Source: Floccularia luteovirens
Lineage: Eukaryota; Basidiomycota; Agaricomycetes; Agaricales; Squamanitaceae
Length of the DNA stretch: 64,000 bases
Assembly: GCA_009739215.1 (NCBI GenBank)
Contig: VSJF01000001.1
Coordinates: forward strand, 744,001-808,000
Reading direction: 5' to 3'
The notes beneath the pieces are model-generated. The model was not told the origin of the DNA. It searched no databases and worked only from the letters and a program-made list of their open reading frames with translations. The stretch's first letter is position 1. Every line of letters starts with the position of its first letter. The translations under genes and the position numbers were made by a program. This document shows, piece by piece, positions 47,601-59,796 of this stretch.

Positions 47601-50600
47601 GGGCCATCCATCAACTTGTGGAATGTGTCGCCAATGCAAATGCAGTTAAGACGTTGGCGAAATTCTTTCCCTTCTGTGCACACAACATCCAAGTTGAATT
47701 AGAAAACGGTGCAAGTTCCTTGAGAACGACGTCTGCAACGTCTCCCTTGCCATCAGATGCCACTCTTCACTGGAGTTAGTGCTGTTCCAGTTCTTGATCT
47801 ATGTCCATGCTCATTGCATATATGTAGATTTGGCCATTCTCAGAGGAACCGTTTACAAGTAAGTATTTAATAGGAAGAATGATTAGCACATTTTACTAAT
47901 CAATACCACTTTCGAAGCGATGGAAGAGCTGTACGTCCAATAGACCCGATTTCCATATCATTTCTAATTGATTTTGCAGGTGCTGAAATACAGAAAACAG
48001 TTTATATCCCTATTACACTTGCTCCATGACAAAACTCTCTCAAAACGGGGCTATTCTTGGACAGGAAAACTAATATCAAGTTTACTCCTCACTCTGACTC
48101 ATACGTATCCACTGGAGAACAAGTTCACAAATCCTTCTGAGTGGTCAAGTGATCGTACGTCAACTTCCTCTCCACTTAACTCCCCACAATTCCTCAATGA
48201 TTTCAGAGTTCCGCAAAACGCACCACCTTCATTGGGGCAAAGTCTTCCGTCCAGAAGATATTACGGTAATCTTCGTCGCATAAACTGTCATCAATGACGC
48301 TGACTCTGTATATAGGTTTCATGGCATGTTCCAAATTCCGAGGAAATAGATTTTGCCTTTCAGATTTTCACCGAGTTGGTCGAGCCGACACTATATGCAC
48401 TTGAAAAGCTTCTGACACCAGGTATGTATTTGCATTCATTGGTCTTTTGTGTAATTAAGTGTCTTTAAGATGTATCGCGTGATGCTGTTTGGCGAAATGA
48501 GTTTTGTCGGTCTGTAACCCTTTAGTTCAACTTTGATAAGACGAATTAAATTTTTCATCTAGACATTTAACTCTTGTTCGCAATGCTTTTGCTGGGATAC
48601 CGACTTTGTGCAAAGAGATTTTGACACCAGAACAATTACAGCATGCAGTATCTACCAGTGATATTATGTTTGTGGGTCATTCATGGAATTAGACATCAAA
48701 CTAAAAGTTATTAGGAATGAGATTCCTGAGATGATAGCCTCGATCGAACCAATAAACTCCGGTTTCTGTTTGACAGACCCAGACGATCCCCGACACCAGT
48801 ACATCACTGGTTTAAAAGATCGATTTGGGCTGTTCTTACACAATGCTTCTAAATCATTACGCCAACAAGGTGAAGATAATACTGTCGATGCTGTTCAGAT
48901 TCTTGTAAGTCAAGTCTTTATCACTCGTTTTCTCTCTTTTATGCCTGGTTCAGGTTAGGTCTATAAGAACGTACATGATGGAATATGGGGACAGTCGGGA
49001 CAGGTGTGTGAAAGAAAACTCGTCATTAACATTGTGCTGACATTCTAAATAGCTATTACCTGAATGAGGATCAATATACCTCGGAAAAAAATGTCGCACG
49101 ACAATACGCTGGTCAAAAGGTTTGGCCAAGAGCCGTCTATGTTCGCAGAGCCCGGTTAGCGTGCATATCTTGTGGTCTGATTGACGGTAGCCTGACCTGT
49201 CCTAGGTATTACAATTCAGCACGACTTCGGTGGAACTCGATAGAACGCCGCCGAGGGCCACTTGAAGACGTTTTAATCGATGATCTTACGGAATGGTCTA
49301 TTTGGCATTATGCGGTTGTAAGAGAGTTAGTTATTTTTGCTGATGACGAACAGAATTGTCATCTTACCAGAGTTCCAGATCTAGCCAGTCGCTTTTGGAA
49401 TCAATTTGTTCGGTAACATCATAGTGTCCCCTCTTTCTAAATCGCAAAACTTACCTTTTTCAGGTGTATGATGGTGTACGGCGTCGTTCTTTACCAATCC
49501 TATATCGAGCTTTGGAACCTGGCACAGATGACGATCGCATGAAAGGTGCCCTTTGGACCTTGAATCTATCTTCTTTCGGGAAATATGCCCTTTCTGGTCA
49601 GTCACCCTAGCTTTTCACTCTAAAAAACTACATTAAATGTACAAAAGAACCGACTTTGGCTACCGAACTCATTAAGAGGCTATTTGCGTGCCAACATAAC
49701 GAGAAGGTAATGCATTATTTATTGGGATACTTTGCTCAGTCTAATATCCTGGCAGCCTTCTATTCAAGATTGCGTTTCTACAGTGTTCGAGAATTGTAAG
49801 TTGTGCCACGCTGTTCTTATTCTGCGTTCTAATATATCTCCAGGTCTCAACAGCTTTGTAGAACCTAATACCCTGGTTTATGAAGTCTTATCTACCACGA
49901 TGGATACAACACTTGCGAGTATGAAAGAGACAGTTAAGTATTGTGCTAAAGATCAGCAGATACTGTCTCGCTGCCGTGAAAGCCGTGTAAAACGCGTATT
50001 TTACATCAACATGGCCGTGGATGACATCGTAAGTCCGAACCCATTCATTTACGACATGCATTGAAAGGGTCCCAAAAGAATCGTATCGTTTTGAATATTG
50101 GAAACTCACCCAACACACATTGGCGTTATGCTATCTATGCAGTCAGATGTTTGCGGACCATCATTCGTAGGGACACGCCCCTGACGCCCGACCAAGTTCG
50201 GTTCTTTTTAAAGAAGGTGTATGATGACCACCCAAGCATAGTAAGCCTTTACACCCTTGTTGATATGGGTTATGCTGTTAATAAATAAAAATAATACAGC
50301 GTTATGTAAGTTATATGTATACTTGTGTACTAACCTGCCCTCTAATTGATCATGATGGATTTTCAGTATGCCCAAAGAGCCGTCATGAAAGGTATAAGAA
50401 ATATAAAGCTAAGGACATATTGTCCAGGCGCTGTTGATCTTGCGCTATCTCGAAGCAACAACCCATTGAAAAGAAAGGTTCTCATTACTCCTACCAAACA
50501 GTCAACTGCGACCTTTTTGAGTGAATATGAAAGGGCAATCGATACGTCTCGTACAGATAACAACCCGTAAGGATACTTCTGGCTTTCGCATATATTACTC

Positions 50601-53168
50601 ACAATTCGTCAGGATATTCTTTGACAAAGATCCCCCAGGATGGTTGACTTGGGAAAGCTCGATTTACTCATATACACTTCCTCACTCTTCAAAATCTACG
50701 TTTCAGCCATGGGAAGCCTCTAGTGCAGCAGCTGTCACTGCTATACGAGAGGTAGTCACGGACCCTAAATACTGGAAAAAAGTGTCAGTGTTCTTCTCAG
50801 AAGAAAATCACGAAACCTCAATCATACAAGATGACGTATCATGTGTAAAATCAATATGTAATATGTCAACCCTTCATATGCGAACGTCACTAACTCTTTC
50901 CATAGTCCAATTGTTGGAGGATGAACCATTCGAAGCTTTACGACCTACCGTAGAGAGTTTAATAAAGAATAAGGACCAAAATGCTCAGCGAGCAGCTGCG
51001 GAATTCATAGCAGGTATAATTGGAGGTTGGTCTTAATTAGGTTGAATCATTCCAGAAGCTCATTTTTTAAGGGTCTAAACATTGGCCCATGGACAAGCAA
51101 CATAAACTTTGGTCATGGTTCAAGCCATACATTCCAATCATTTTTCGCCAGAACATCAAATCTGACACGCTCATGGTGTGGACTTCCTTTGTAGAGGTGA
51201 TTCAACTTCGCCTGGTCACGAAACACGGCTGAACTTTATAACAGTACATATTCTACCACAAAGATCCTCGTAGAGTGCAACCCTTGGTCGATTACCTCGT
51301 GGAAGCCTTCAATACAATGGATTTCAATACTGACATGTCCTTTGATGCGGTCAAGATAATCTCGATTTTCAGATCTTTCTACGAAGAACTTGGACGAAAA
51401 TTTACAGCGTGGGCAGACAAGGCAGTTGAGCAGACGTGGGTTGAGATTCACAGTGAACATGACGAGGTGGGTTTAACATCACCCAGTGAAAACAGTTATC
51501 AAATAAGAGGGTATCAAATTAGGTTAGAGCTTTTGCAGGCGAACTCCTTGCCTTCTCGGACAACATACAGGTACGGCAGATCTTTTTGTCGGTGTATTCA
51601 GCCTTTTTGACATGTGTAAAAGTGGAGACCTAAGCCTTCCCTTCCTACTACGGAAGTATTTGTGCGAGAATGTCAGACACTTCCCGCGGACTGCGACATC
51701 ATGGGTACGAGGGGTATTTACCATCAAGCCCGAGTATTAGAACTTGTTGGCCGTTTCAAAGTATGGCGGAAGGAACGTAGTCCCGGTGTTCGGGCATTCC
51801 AATCTACATATGACCGGTACAAACAATGGCATCTATTCATGGCATAAACTGATCAAGTTTTCCAGAGTTGGAATCGTAGTTTGCAAGTGGCTGTATCAAA
51901 GTTTGCATGACCTTCATGCAATCTCGACTTTTGATTACATATTACCATTGATGGTTGGTCCCTGTCAAACTCAGTCTAAACTCTTATTTATGTTTGCGAT
52001 TAGCCTGAGCTTTTCCGTTTTACAGAAGGTACCTTACTTTTATTTTAACTTATTATTTTGTCTCAATTGGTCAATATTGAACAGTAAACGACAACAACGA
52101 ACTCGCGACGCGTGCTACACGCCTGCTTGTGCGCATGTGTGGTGTAACGCCTCCGTTACCGCTGATAAATCCTATTCTTGAATCTATTTTCACTACAATC
52201 CAAACTTCTCCTGTTAGTTTCTGATGTTCTTTTTGCACCTGCTTCTGAGAATGATAATGTTTTAACAGTCGTGGAAGGTCCGCCTGAAGGCACTTCCACT
52301 AGTGCAAGGTATGTTGACTTCCTCAGTTGTATGCTGTGCTGAGAGCTTCTTTTGCGTCCGGCCCGCCTTTTTTAGTCTTCTACTTCCGTCAGGTCCCGTT
52401 AATCAGTGAAATCAAGATTGTTGAGATGCTCGAAGTACATTTCTTTTTTTCCGGGAATTACAGGCGTTCATTCTTTCTGGAAAGGTCCTATGTAGATGTC
52501 TTGATGATGAGGTGGTGGAAGTGCGGGAAATGGCAGCAACGTAAGTGTTCCGATCACCCATGGCTATGTTGCTAGAACACGAGCTCATCATTACATTTTC
52601 CATATTATCCTATCTTAGAACTCTATCAGGAATCCTACGTCTATCACCGCGGCGGAGCGTCCTCACTCTCAAGGTATATTCTTGACCACCGTATGGAGTC
52701 CTTGAGTTTACACCCTTCCATAGGACCGGTTTGTACGGCTTGCCAAGAATAGTCATATTTTGAAAAGACAGGACCCCGGTTACAACAAAGCGATTCGCCA
52801 AAGGCATGCTGCCATCTTGGGGATATGCGCGCTCGTGGATAGTTACCCTTACACAGTAGAAAAATGGATGCCTGAACTATTGACAAATATCTTGGCGGAG
52901 CATACCTATGACCCGGTGAGTTCGACCAACTCGTTGTTTCTTAGTATATCTAAATTCCCTGCATAGATCCCCATTTCTACAACGGTCCGGAAGTGCGCGG
53001 GAAACTTTAAGAGAACACACCAAGACACCTGGCACGAGGACTCGAAACGGTTCAATGAAGACCAGTTGGCAATCCTATCAACATTACTGAGTGGGTCATC
53101 ATACTGTACGTTTTATAACTTTTCCCGTGTCCTGCAAGATATTCAAACCGTTCCATCAAGATGCATAA
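44631..53168 (+). CDS. BLM10: Proteasome activator BLM10 (PA200/PSME4)
   Basis: Huge HEAT-repeat protein that caps the 20S proteasome and opens its gate. ATG 44631 starts MTLPDLSTLHINGGDTTPKP, then YMEKLKNYAKSLPYSIEPYS. Many short introns follow. Clear family blocks are KLAKLYFDLSVIPGMSTQLV, DNSRRFFHPAAINDMLNTFV and WPGVYKDVGIFTEYEWNFIM, then KPQWRI and SLARIIVYSMAPDS, then LVKTLRTVTLLAMFSQDST and HRTIAVIKALGAIAPALVS. The C-terminal half continues through RRGPLEDVLIDDLT and TAAREF-like HEAT helices to the domain holding MPELLTNILAEHTYDP. The last coding exon is 53161-53168: with the Tyr-T of the previous exon (ending 53105) it gives SSYYA then TAA, the HbYX-type proteasome-binding tail. About 25 or more exons; a few junctions were not checked base by base. 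Confidence 0.92.
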
Positions 53169-53357
53169 CTAATATTCTATTCCATCAATTTGTTGGTCAG
53201 AGATTCGATAGTACATAATAAAAAAATGTATCATTTTGTATCTAGCTTTTACTGCAAATTTGAACTCCCAATGCTATAAACTGGCACAGGAACAATAATA
53301 TATCCATTGACACCTACATGATGACCTGGGCAACTTGATTGAATTGGGAGTATCTTA

Positions 53358-54305
53358 CTACACGCTCAGACGTGGTATTTGATTCTGACGAGGGAGTAGT
53401 GTAGATGTGGCCGTCAAACCAGATGATGTCGGTTCACCATCCTCTAAATTGACATCAGGGTTGCCAATTCCACGTTCAGAAGTTTCTCTACCGTCCGCTG
53501 TGCCCGCACGCGCCCCGGCCTGGGGAACCATATCTATGGGCGCCATACGGCGATTTTCATACCCAGACTTCACGCGATTATTTGACACCGTTTCTCTGCA
53601 TATGCATGCATATGACGATTAATAAAAAAGAAGATTACTTCAGCGGAAAGGGGGTTCTCCTCACCTTATCTCAGCAATCAAATCCTCGATTGCATACCAA
53701 GCCAATGGACCATATGCAATTCCTCTCCACCAGCCCATGAGATCCGGGGGTCCTATGAAAGCGTGGGCATGCAGATGATCTGTCACTGGTATCTTGTTAT
53801 CTTTGAATGGTGGTGTAATGAACCCAATTCGGAACTGTTCTTTCGGGCTGTGTGGAGGACCAGAGAGTGGAGCGGCTGAGGGGGAGCCAGAAGATGAGGT
53901 TGGTAACAGAGAACTCAGTAGACGGGTTGCAAGATTTCGCACGTTCACAAGCAATGGAAGATCTGTGGAAGACTAACATGGGGTCTCAGTTGTTTTTCAC
54001 TTGCCACACTGGTCTTAGATCTTACGAGAGTATAAATCGATGATACATGCAAACTGCGCATTGTCAGTTTAAATCCCGCAAAAGGGAAACGACTTAACAT
54101 ACTTAAAGGCAACTATGATATGTCCTCGGCTAGAAACAGGGTTCGCCTTTTCACTATATGCAGTGAAATTGTCATCCCGCCAGAGAATCTCGGGCTGAGT
54201 TGTGTTTGCAGGGAAGGAGGTCGAATGGGGTGAATCAAATGTTGAGTGCGTTGCAGTAGAGACAATGCCACACATAGGGCAACCAGGCTTTGGAGGGAAT
54301 GCCAT
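53358..54305 (-). CDS. HIT domain protein
   Basis: Histidine-triad nucleotide-binding hydrolase-like protein; substrate unknown. ATG at 54303-54305 begins MAFPPKPGCPMCGIVSTATH, with a CxxC. It continues EILWRDDNFTAYSEKANPVS and the strand RGHIIVAFN. After short exons comes LLVNVRNLATRLLSSLLPTS, a Ser/Pro-rich loop, QFRIGFITPPFKDNKIPV and the triad DHLHAHAFIGPPDLMGWWR. The active-site HxHxH is intact. A C-terminal extension after EDLIAEIRE is Arg-rich then disordered, ending IPRLSV, TAG at 53358-53360. The small middle exons (about 53975-54075) are not firmly joined. The start is 122 bases from the divergent Trax start. Confidence 0.82.
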
Positions 54306-54427
54306 TGGCGTCGTGGTTGCGGGATTAAGAAAGGTTCGAGGCAGGTATCAAGCACTACTTCCATAACTATGACCCACGTGACCCGGTTACAATCATTCCG
54401 TTTCTGTGTTAGCACAATGTCTATGCA
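54306..54427. promoter_or_regulatory. Divergent promoter of HIT and Trax genes
   Basis: Only 122 bases lie between the two start codons, so both transcripts must start in a shared or overlapping promoter. No TATA box is evident. Confidence 0.55.
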
Positions 54428-55570
54428 ATGAGTTCCATACCAGACACCTCCGTCACTCATCATTTCCAAAAATTTAGGGACGATTTGGACGACCATAATG
54501 ACAGGAGAGAGCGTATCATCAAGGTAAGTACGTCATTAGAAATATTTAGCTAGATCGGCTTTTACATGATTCAGGGTGCTAAAACATCGAATGATCTGTA
54601 CCTAGGCGAGCCGGGATATAACAAATCTCTCTAAGAAAATCATTTTTCTGTTACATCGCAATATAAAAGACATCGATAATCCCGCCACGGCCGGCGATAC
54701 AACAACCATATGGAACAACAAATTCAAAGAAGTTCAAAACGTATACGCCACCCTCAAAGAAGATCTAAAAGGGGACCGCTACTGGCATTATGAGCGACAA
54801 GTGTCACCTGGTCTTCAGGAGTACATTGAAGCTCTAGGTTTTGCGCACTATCTTAAGCATGGTACCCTGATTACGTTCAGTCAAGTTCAGGATACTCTTC
54901 TTGATCATCGCAGAATTCCTGTGAGTATTCTATCTTTGCCTTGTCTTGGGACCATGTACACTCTTTGCGTTTCTGTAAAATATGCAAGTTATCATGCTTC
55001 TTTTTAAAATTGAATAATATCTCTAGTTCTTCCCATTAACTGTCTCCGACTACCTGTTGGGCCTCTCAGATTTGACAGGGGAATTAATGCGGTATTCAAT
55101 ATCCGGCATGACCCAACCAGGCGGAAGCAAGAAAGCTATTGACATCTGTGCTTTTGTGAGAGGGTGTAAATCAGGCAAGTTTTTTTTAATAGTTATCTCT
55201 CATTTTTGCTTCATTCATCGCTGTGCTTGTAGATTTTGAAAATTTCACACCTTTCATCAGGGATCTAAGTAAAAAACAATATGTAACTTCACAATCATTG
55301 GAGAAGATCGAACACGGTAACGTACTTGACTGAGTCGATCGCCTGTTTCGATATCTAACACTAACGCCGTTTTTTTTTTAAACAGCCGTATATAATATCA
55401 TTGTTCGGAGCTCCGAGTATGACTTGCCCCCGGAAGTGCTTGATGGTATAGTTGCAAAGTCTATATCAAGCATGGACACGGTCTCTTACGGACCAAGCAA
55501 TTTTCATCACCATAAGGAAAAGGGAAAACAAAGATATAATCAAGATAATGACCTCCATAGCGATTACTAA
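54428..55570 (+). CDS. TSNAX: Translin-associated factor X (Trax)
   Basis: Catalytic partner of translin in the C3PO endoribonuclease, which degrades small RNA passenger strands and tRNA processing fragments. ATG 54428 starts MSSIPDTSVTHHFQKFRDDL, with DRRERIIK before a GTAAGT intron. The next exon reads ASRDITNLSKKIIFLLHRN and HYERQVSPGLQEYIEALGFA. Then come PLTVSDYLLGLSDLTGELMR, DFENFTPFIRDLSKKQYV and AVYNIIVRSSEYDLPPEVLD. The acidic residues used by Trax for catalysis appear present: both Glu of QEYIEA and the Asp of SDLTGEL. TAA at 55568-55570. DLTGELMR favours Trax over translin itself. No translin gene is in the window. Confidence 0.88.
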
Positions 55571-55897
55571 AGATAAAATGCAATACACTAGTTAATCAAG
55601 CCGTTTTTTGCTACCTGATCACCGTTTCCTTTTATCCTAATGAAAACAGAACTGTAGGATTGATGCTCCCACAAGGCGTGATATTATGCTTGTTCAAATT
55701 CAGGCTAATTGGCTAGTTGAAGCGCACACGAAGAGAACTTTCTGCCCAAGAAGCAACACCACCTTTTAGTACGATCGTGACCGATGCAGCAAAGATTATC
55801 TCTAACACAAGGCAGCAATTTGGAACAGCGAAGCACGCTATATTTGTAAAAGGTTGTTACATCAGTCTGTATGTATCCAAACACACTACTTTTCTCA
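55571..55897. other. Convergent intergenic region after Trax
   Basis: Two overlapping plus-strand frames here (around 55660-55890) stay open and look weakly protein-like, for example KRTRRELSAQEATPPFSTIV, but no start, splice partner or family was found. It is most simply read as 3' untranslated DNA. Confidence 0.35.
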
Positions 55898-58005
55898 TTA
55901 TTTAGATCTGGAGCCGTTCAAGTCGACTATAGGCGATATCTTGATCCACCCACCCCTTCCCGCTTCAAACTCCAGAAGGAAGGTTTTGTAAGATCCACCA
56001 GCTGGGGAATCTACTTTTCTGACTACACATTCTGGAACTTTTCCATTGAGTTCAATCGCACCAACAACCTCCTTTAGGTCTGGTGTAAGGTTGGTACTGC
56101 CTTTTCCAGCGCTTATAGCAATTGTCACCGTTCCGCCGTTAATGATTTCCACATAGAATGCATCTGGTGGTCCTGACTTGGGCTGTGATGAACGTACATC
56201 AATGTCGAGTCCTTCCCCGTCTATATTTGCATGTCCCTGTCCGTCCTTCAGTAGAGCAGGGTCGGTACTAACAGACTCTCGGATGTGCGGGCCTGTACCC
56301 CCCTCATTTTCGTCTTGTTCTCGTAATATCTGCGTTTTTTCCCCAACATTGCGAGCAGTCCCATCATCTACTTCTTTGACATGCCGAGCGTTTCCAGAAA
56401 CAACGCGAAGGATCAAGTTTAAGAGGAACCTCCAAATTCTGATGAGTAATCCAAGGTTCAATGATAGCCAGTCAGCAGGTGCCACTCTCTGCCGTACTAT
56501 TTGTAAAGATTTAGTGACGATGTCCTTCTTCCCAGTCACTGCATGATCTTGTGGTGCGGGTGTAGTTACGCCATCCAATAGTGAAGGCACCGAGGATATT
56601 GTCGTGTTAGTGGACGTGCGAGATTCCAAAGACAGTCGAGCAATTGGACGTAGGCAGGGGTGAGAGTGGGGGTGTGGGTAATGAATCTTCAATTGGAAGG
56701 CAAGGCTGGTGAACAACATGTGGAGATAGAACAGATACCTGCCAATGGCCAGCAGGCTCAAGCTCGTTATTGTCCCTCTCATGTACAGGGATATCATGAA
56801 CAGGGCTCATCATGAAACTGCTGCCGACTGGATCTACAGAGAACGACACTAGATTTTTCAGCCCTTGCTTGTCTGGGTCTGATGAGAAGTATTGCACATC
56901 ATTGTTCGAAGATGAAAAAGTGCAGAATTGGGTTGTTGTATTTGGTAATGTGTTCAAGAATGCGTCGATCCTAATTTCGACCCGGAAAAAGGAACGCGGG
57001 ACTGTCGATCCGAAGGGAATTATATCAGCTTGAACAAGATTCTCGTCTTTTCGACACATTCCGAGGATGTAACCAACGTTCATGTCTGGTACAATCACAG
57101 AGATGCCATCTCCTAGATCAAACACAGCTTCCTGGTCATCGGACATGGCCAGTTTTAGTTGATTCAAATTCCATAGAGTTACTTTGCCGCGCCCAGACGC
57201 GGTTATACCACCGGTATTTGAAATTTGGATTTTGACACCATGGTGGGAACAAATAGCATATGTTTGTGGCATGATGACTGCAAGTGGCTGAGGGTGAGGA
57301 AGCAATAATATGATCGGTGTAATATTGTTATTGGAGCTATATTATGAACAATGTGACCACTGGAGAAATACATCACAAAATGCTGACTTGCCTATCTTTT
57401 CCTAAAATCCAAGTTCTGTAATCCGAGTATCTCTGCAGTTTACCGACCATGATTCCGTCAGAATCATTTGGACTCCGCAAGTCATATGTGACTTCATTAT
57501 CCGTTTCTCCTTTCGCCCAGCAATCATTGCAAACTAAATCATGACGCGAAGGAGCATTGCGATTAAATCGGATAGTTCCGTCACGCCCAAATTTCCCCAG
57601 CCACACGACTTGCCCAGATGGATAGACCAGCCGATAAGTAAAGGAATAGCAGGGTTTGGAGAAAAATGTATTAGGCGATTCCGACAGAGGTGAAACAGGA
57701 ACATGAAGGATCCACGTGCTTTGTTCGTGTGATGCATGATGATCAAGAGACACAGCTCCTGTTAAAGGTGGACGTAGACTTGACACGGGGTGTATTTCAA
57801 CAAAGTCAAGCTCTGACCATTCGTTCTTGCCAAACTGTGATGGAATGTCAGACCAGAGTTGAATTCGGCCACCTCTCGATAGAAGTGCCTCGTGATCTTG
57901 AGAAGAGATTTTAGCAGAGAATTGTAAGGTTGCCTTCGTATGTAATGGAGGAGAAATTGGGACATCAACGACATCCCCTATACATGGCGAGAAAGAAATA
58001 TTCAT
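55898..58005 (-). CDS. Uncharacterised protein, basidiomycete type
   Basis: I do not recognise a named domain. ATG at 58003-58005 gives MNISFSPCIGDVVDVPISPP. The first exon has beta-rich blocks: GGRIQLWSDIPSQFGKNEW and CYSFTYRLVYPSGQVVWLGK. Exon two (to about 56650) reads ITPIILLLPHPQPLAVIMP, YAICSHHGVKIQISNTGGIT and ISVIVPDMNVGYILGMCRKD, then RSFFRVEIRIDAFLNTLP. A Pro/Ser-rich stretch follows, where the frame must change, by an intron I could not place or by an indel. The last part has a hydrophobic helix (LSLNLGLLIRIWRFLLNLIL), an acidic linker and a final beta-like block, FYVEIINGGTVTIAISAGKG, ending LNGSRSK, TAA at 55898-55900. The helix may be membrane-associated. Function unknown. Confidence 0.68.
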
Positions 58006-58197
58006 GGTTAGGTTATGGCGAGCAATTGGGGAAGACGGCAGGTCACAGGAGACAAATAGACGCTGGAGCCTGAGGATGGTGGAGGGCGGTGATTGCGGTG
58101 ATTCGAAAATGAACTAAGATGATGTCATGTCGATTTGATGCCATTGCGAATACAAAACCATGCATCCCTGCTTTTGGATTCAGTATGGCTTAGTGAT

Positions 58198-59796
58198 TCA
58201 TCCTCTCTCGTTGAATCTACGCCGTCCTCTACCTCTTCGGTTGTTGCTTCTGGGTATAGGTTGTGGATGGTCGTCCCATCTTTCTTCCCCATGCCTGTTC
58301 TCGTCAGCAATACCGCCAGCAATATTTGATAGGTCTGCTATATACGTATGAACCACTGTTCGCGGATATCTATGCGGTCGCACATCCGTTTGTCGCATTG
58401 CAGTATTCCTCTTCCATGTCCTGTATTTATTTGTCAGAAATTTATGGTGTCAGAAATGGAGATGAATAACAACTTTTTTCGATCAAGCCACTCCTTATAT
58501 TTTACACCTTCTGGATTCCAGTCGAAGTCCCCACTGCGTGCGAGAGCTTTTATGTGCGTGTGTACGACATTGTCCATTGCAACGTTGGGTATCATCGGTT
58601 TAGCCTTGATTAACCGAGTACGGCATACCGGACATAATATCTTAGTTTCCTTGAAATGAAGAAGGCATATAAGGTTCGAGTACGTATTCTTCCGAAGTAC
58701 AAGAAAAGACTCACATTTCGAGAGACCCACTGCCAGCCACAGTCACCGCATAAACTGTGCCCACATGGATTACCTACATGAGCACACACACTTCTGTGAT
58801 ATTAGAAATAGGCTTCGTGAACTGAAGAAGATACGACACACAGGATTTCGAAGCAGCTTTTTTGATTGTTTCAGCAGAAGGTTTTCAGTGATGGTGCATA
58901 ATTCACATACATTGGACAGGTCAAGTCTTCCTCAAACTCAGATAAAACTGAATCGAATCTCTGATCTATATTTGCTTTCATTTTACCCTTCTTTGGAGAA
59001 CAAGGGGTTCCAAAAGACTCCGAGCGTGACCTCTTGCAACCGATTTTGAGACATTGTTCCGCAGCAAGGCTGTCCTTAAAATCTTTCAGCTGTCCCTGCC
59101 CTGAATACATGAGTGAGTTAAGAGGCATTTATAGCAAGAAGAACCACAAACGCTGCGGAGGCGTGGTCGGTGGAATTAATCCTGTGAGTTTTGTGGAGAG
59201 TCTGTTTCAATGACAGCCCAGTTCCAGGTTCTTGGCGGACTCACCGTTAGTATAAGTAGTAGGCGGTCGAGCAAACATCGTGTTAATTTGGGGTGGCGGC
59301 GTAAGTGCATCTACAAGCCGGAGGCCCAGAAGAGGTCAGTATATGCAGCATGTATAACACTAATATATTTACCAAGCGCTAGAAGGACAATGGAGTTAGT
59401 AAGCCTGACATAAACATAGGACCGGTGAACTTACGTGCGTTATAATCCACTCCTTTTTACAAAGGTTAACTGGAGAGTTAAAAATCAAAAAAGGAATAAC
59501 GTACCAGTATCCCTCATAAAATCCACTGGAGATGGAAATTGTAGCCTTTGTTCCACTGCATTAAGTTCGGCAAAGAATGATTCATCCAGGTTATCATCAT
59601 CACTCAGGTTGAACGAAGAAGACTGGGTAGAGCTATTTCTTCTGAGTGGAGATACATTCGGTATTATGTCAATTGTATCATTTGTGTTTGGAGCTTGGAC
59701 TGGATTGTCGAAAGGTTGTTCCAGGAGAGTTGACCAATCTACATCTTGTAGATTTGCTATATCATCTACGAGATCATCATACTCATCATCCGACAT
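58198..59796 (-). CDS. RING-finger E3 ubiquitin ligase
   Basis: Predicted ubiquitin ligase; target unknown. ATG at 59794-59796 starts MSDDEYDDLVDDIANLQDVD, an acidic N-terminus. Short exons follow, including ALTPPPQINTMFARPPTTYT. The exon before the RING has SRSESFGTPCSPKKGKMKAN and FDSVLSEFEEDLTCP. By splicing, the RING is CPICFEIL, then NPCGHSLCGDCGWQWVSRN, then ETKILCPVCRTRLIKAKPMI: two CxxC pairs plus the CxHxxC core. The chain continues VAMDNVVHTHIKALARSGDF and WNPEGVKYKEWLDRKK. The last exon begins TWKRNTAMRQTDVRPHRYP, and the Arg-rich C-terminus RRGRGRRRFNERG ends at TGA 58198-58200. Several exons of 15-70 bases around the RING make the exact joins there less sure. Confidence 0.82.

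Noticed and set aside
55660..55897. Two overlapping plus-strand frames after Trax that look weakly coding
   Set aside because: Neither has a good start or splice partner, and they lie where 3' untranslated DNA of converging genes is expected.
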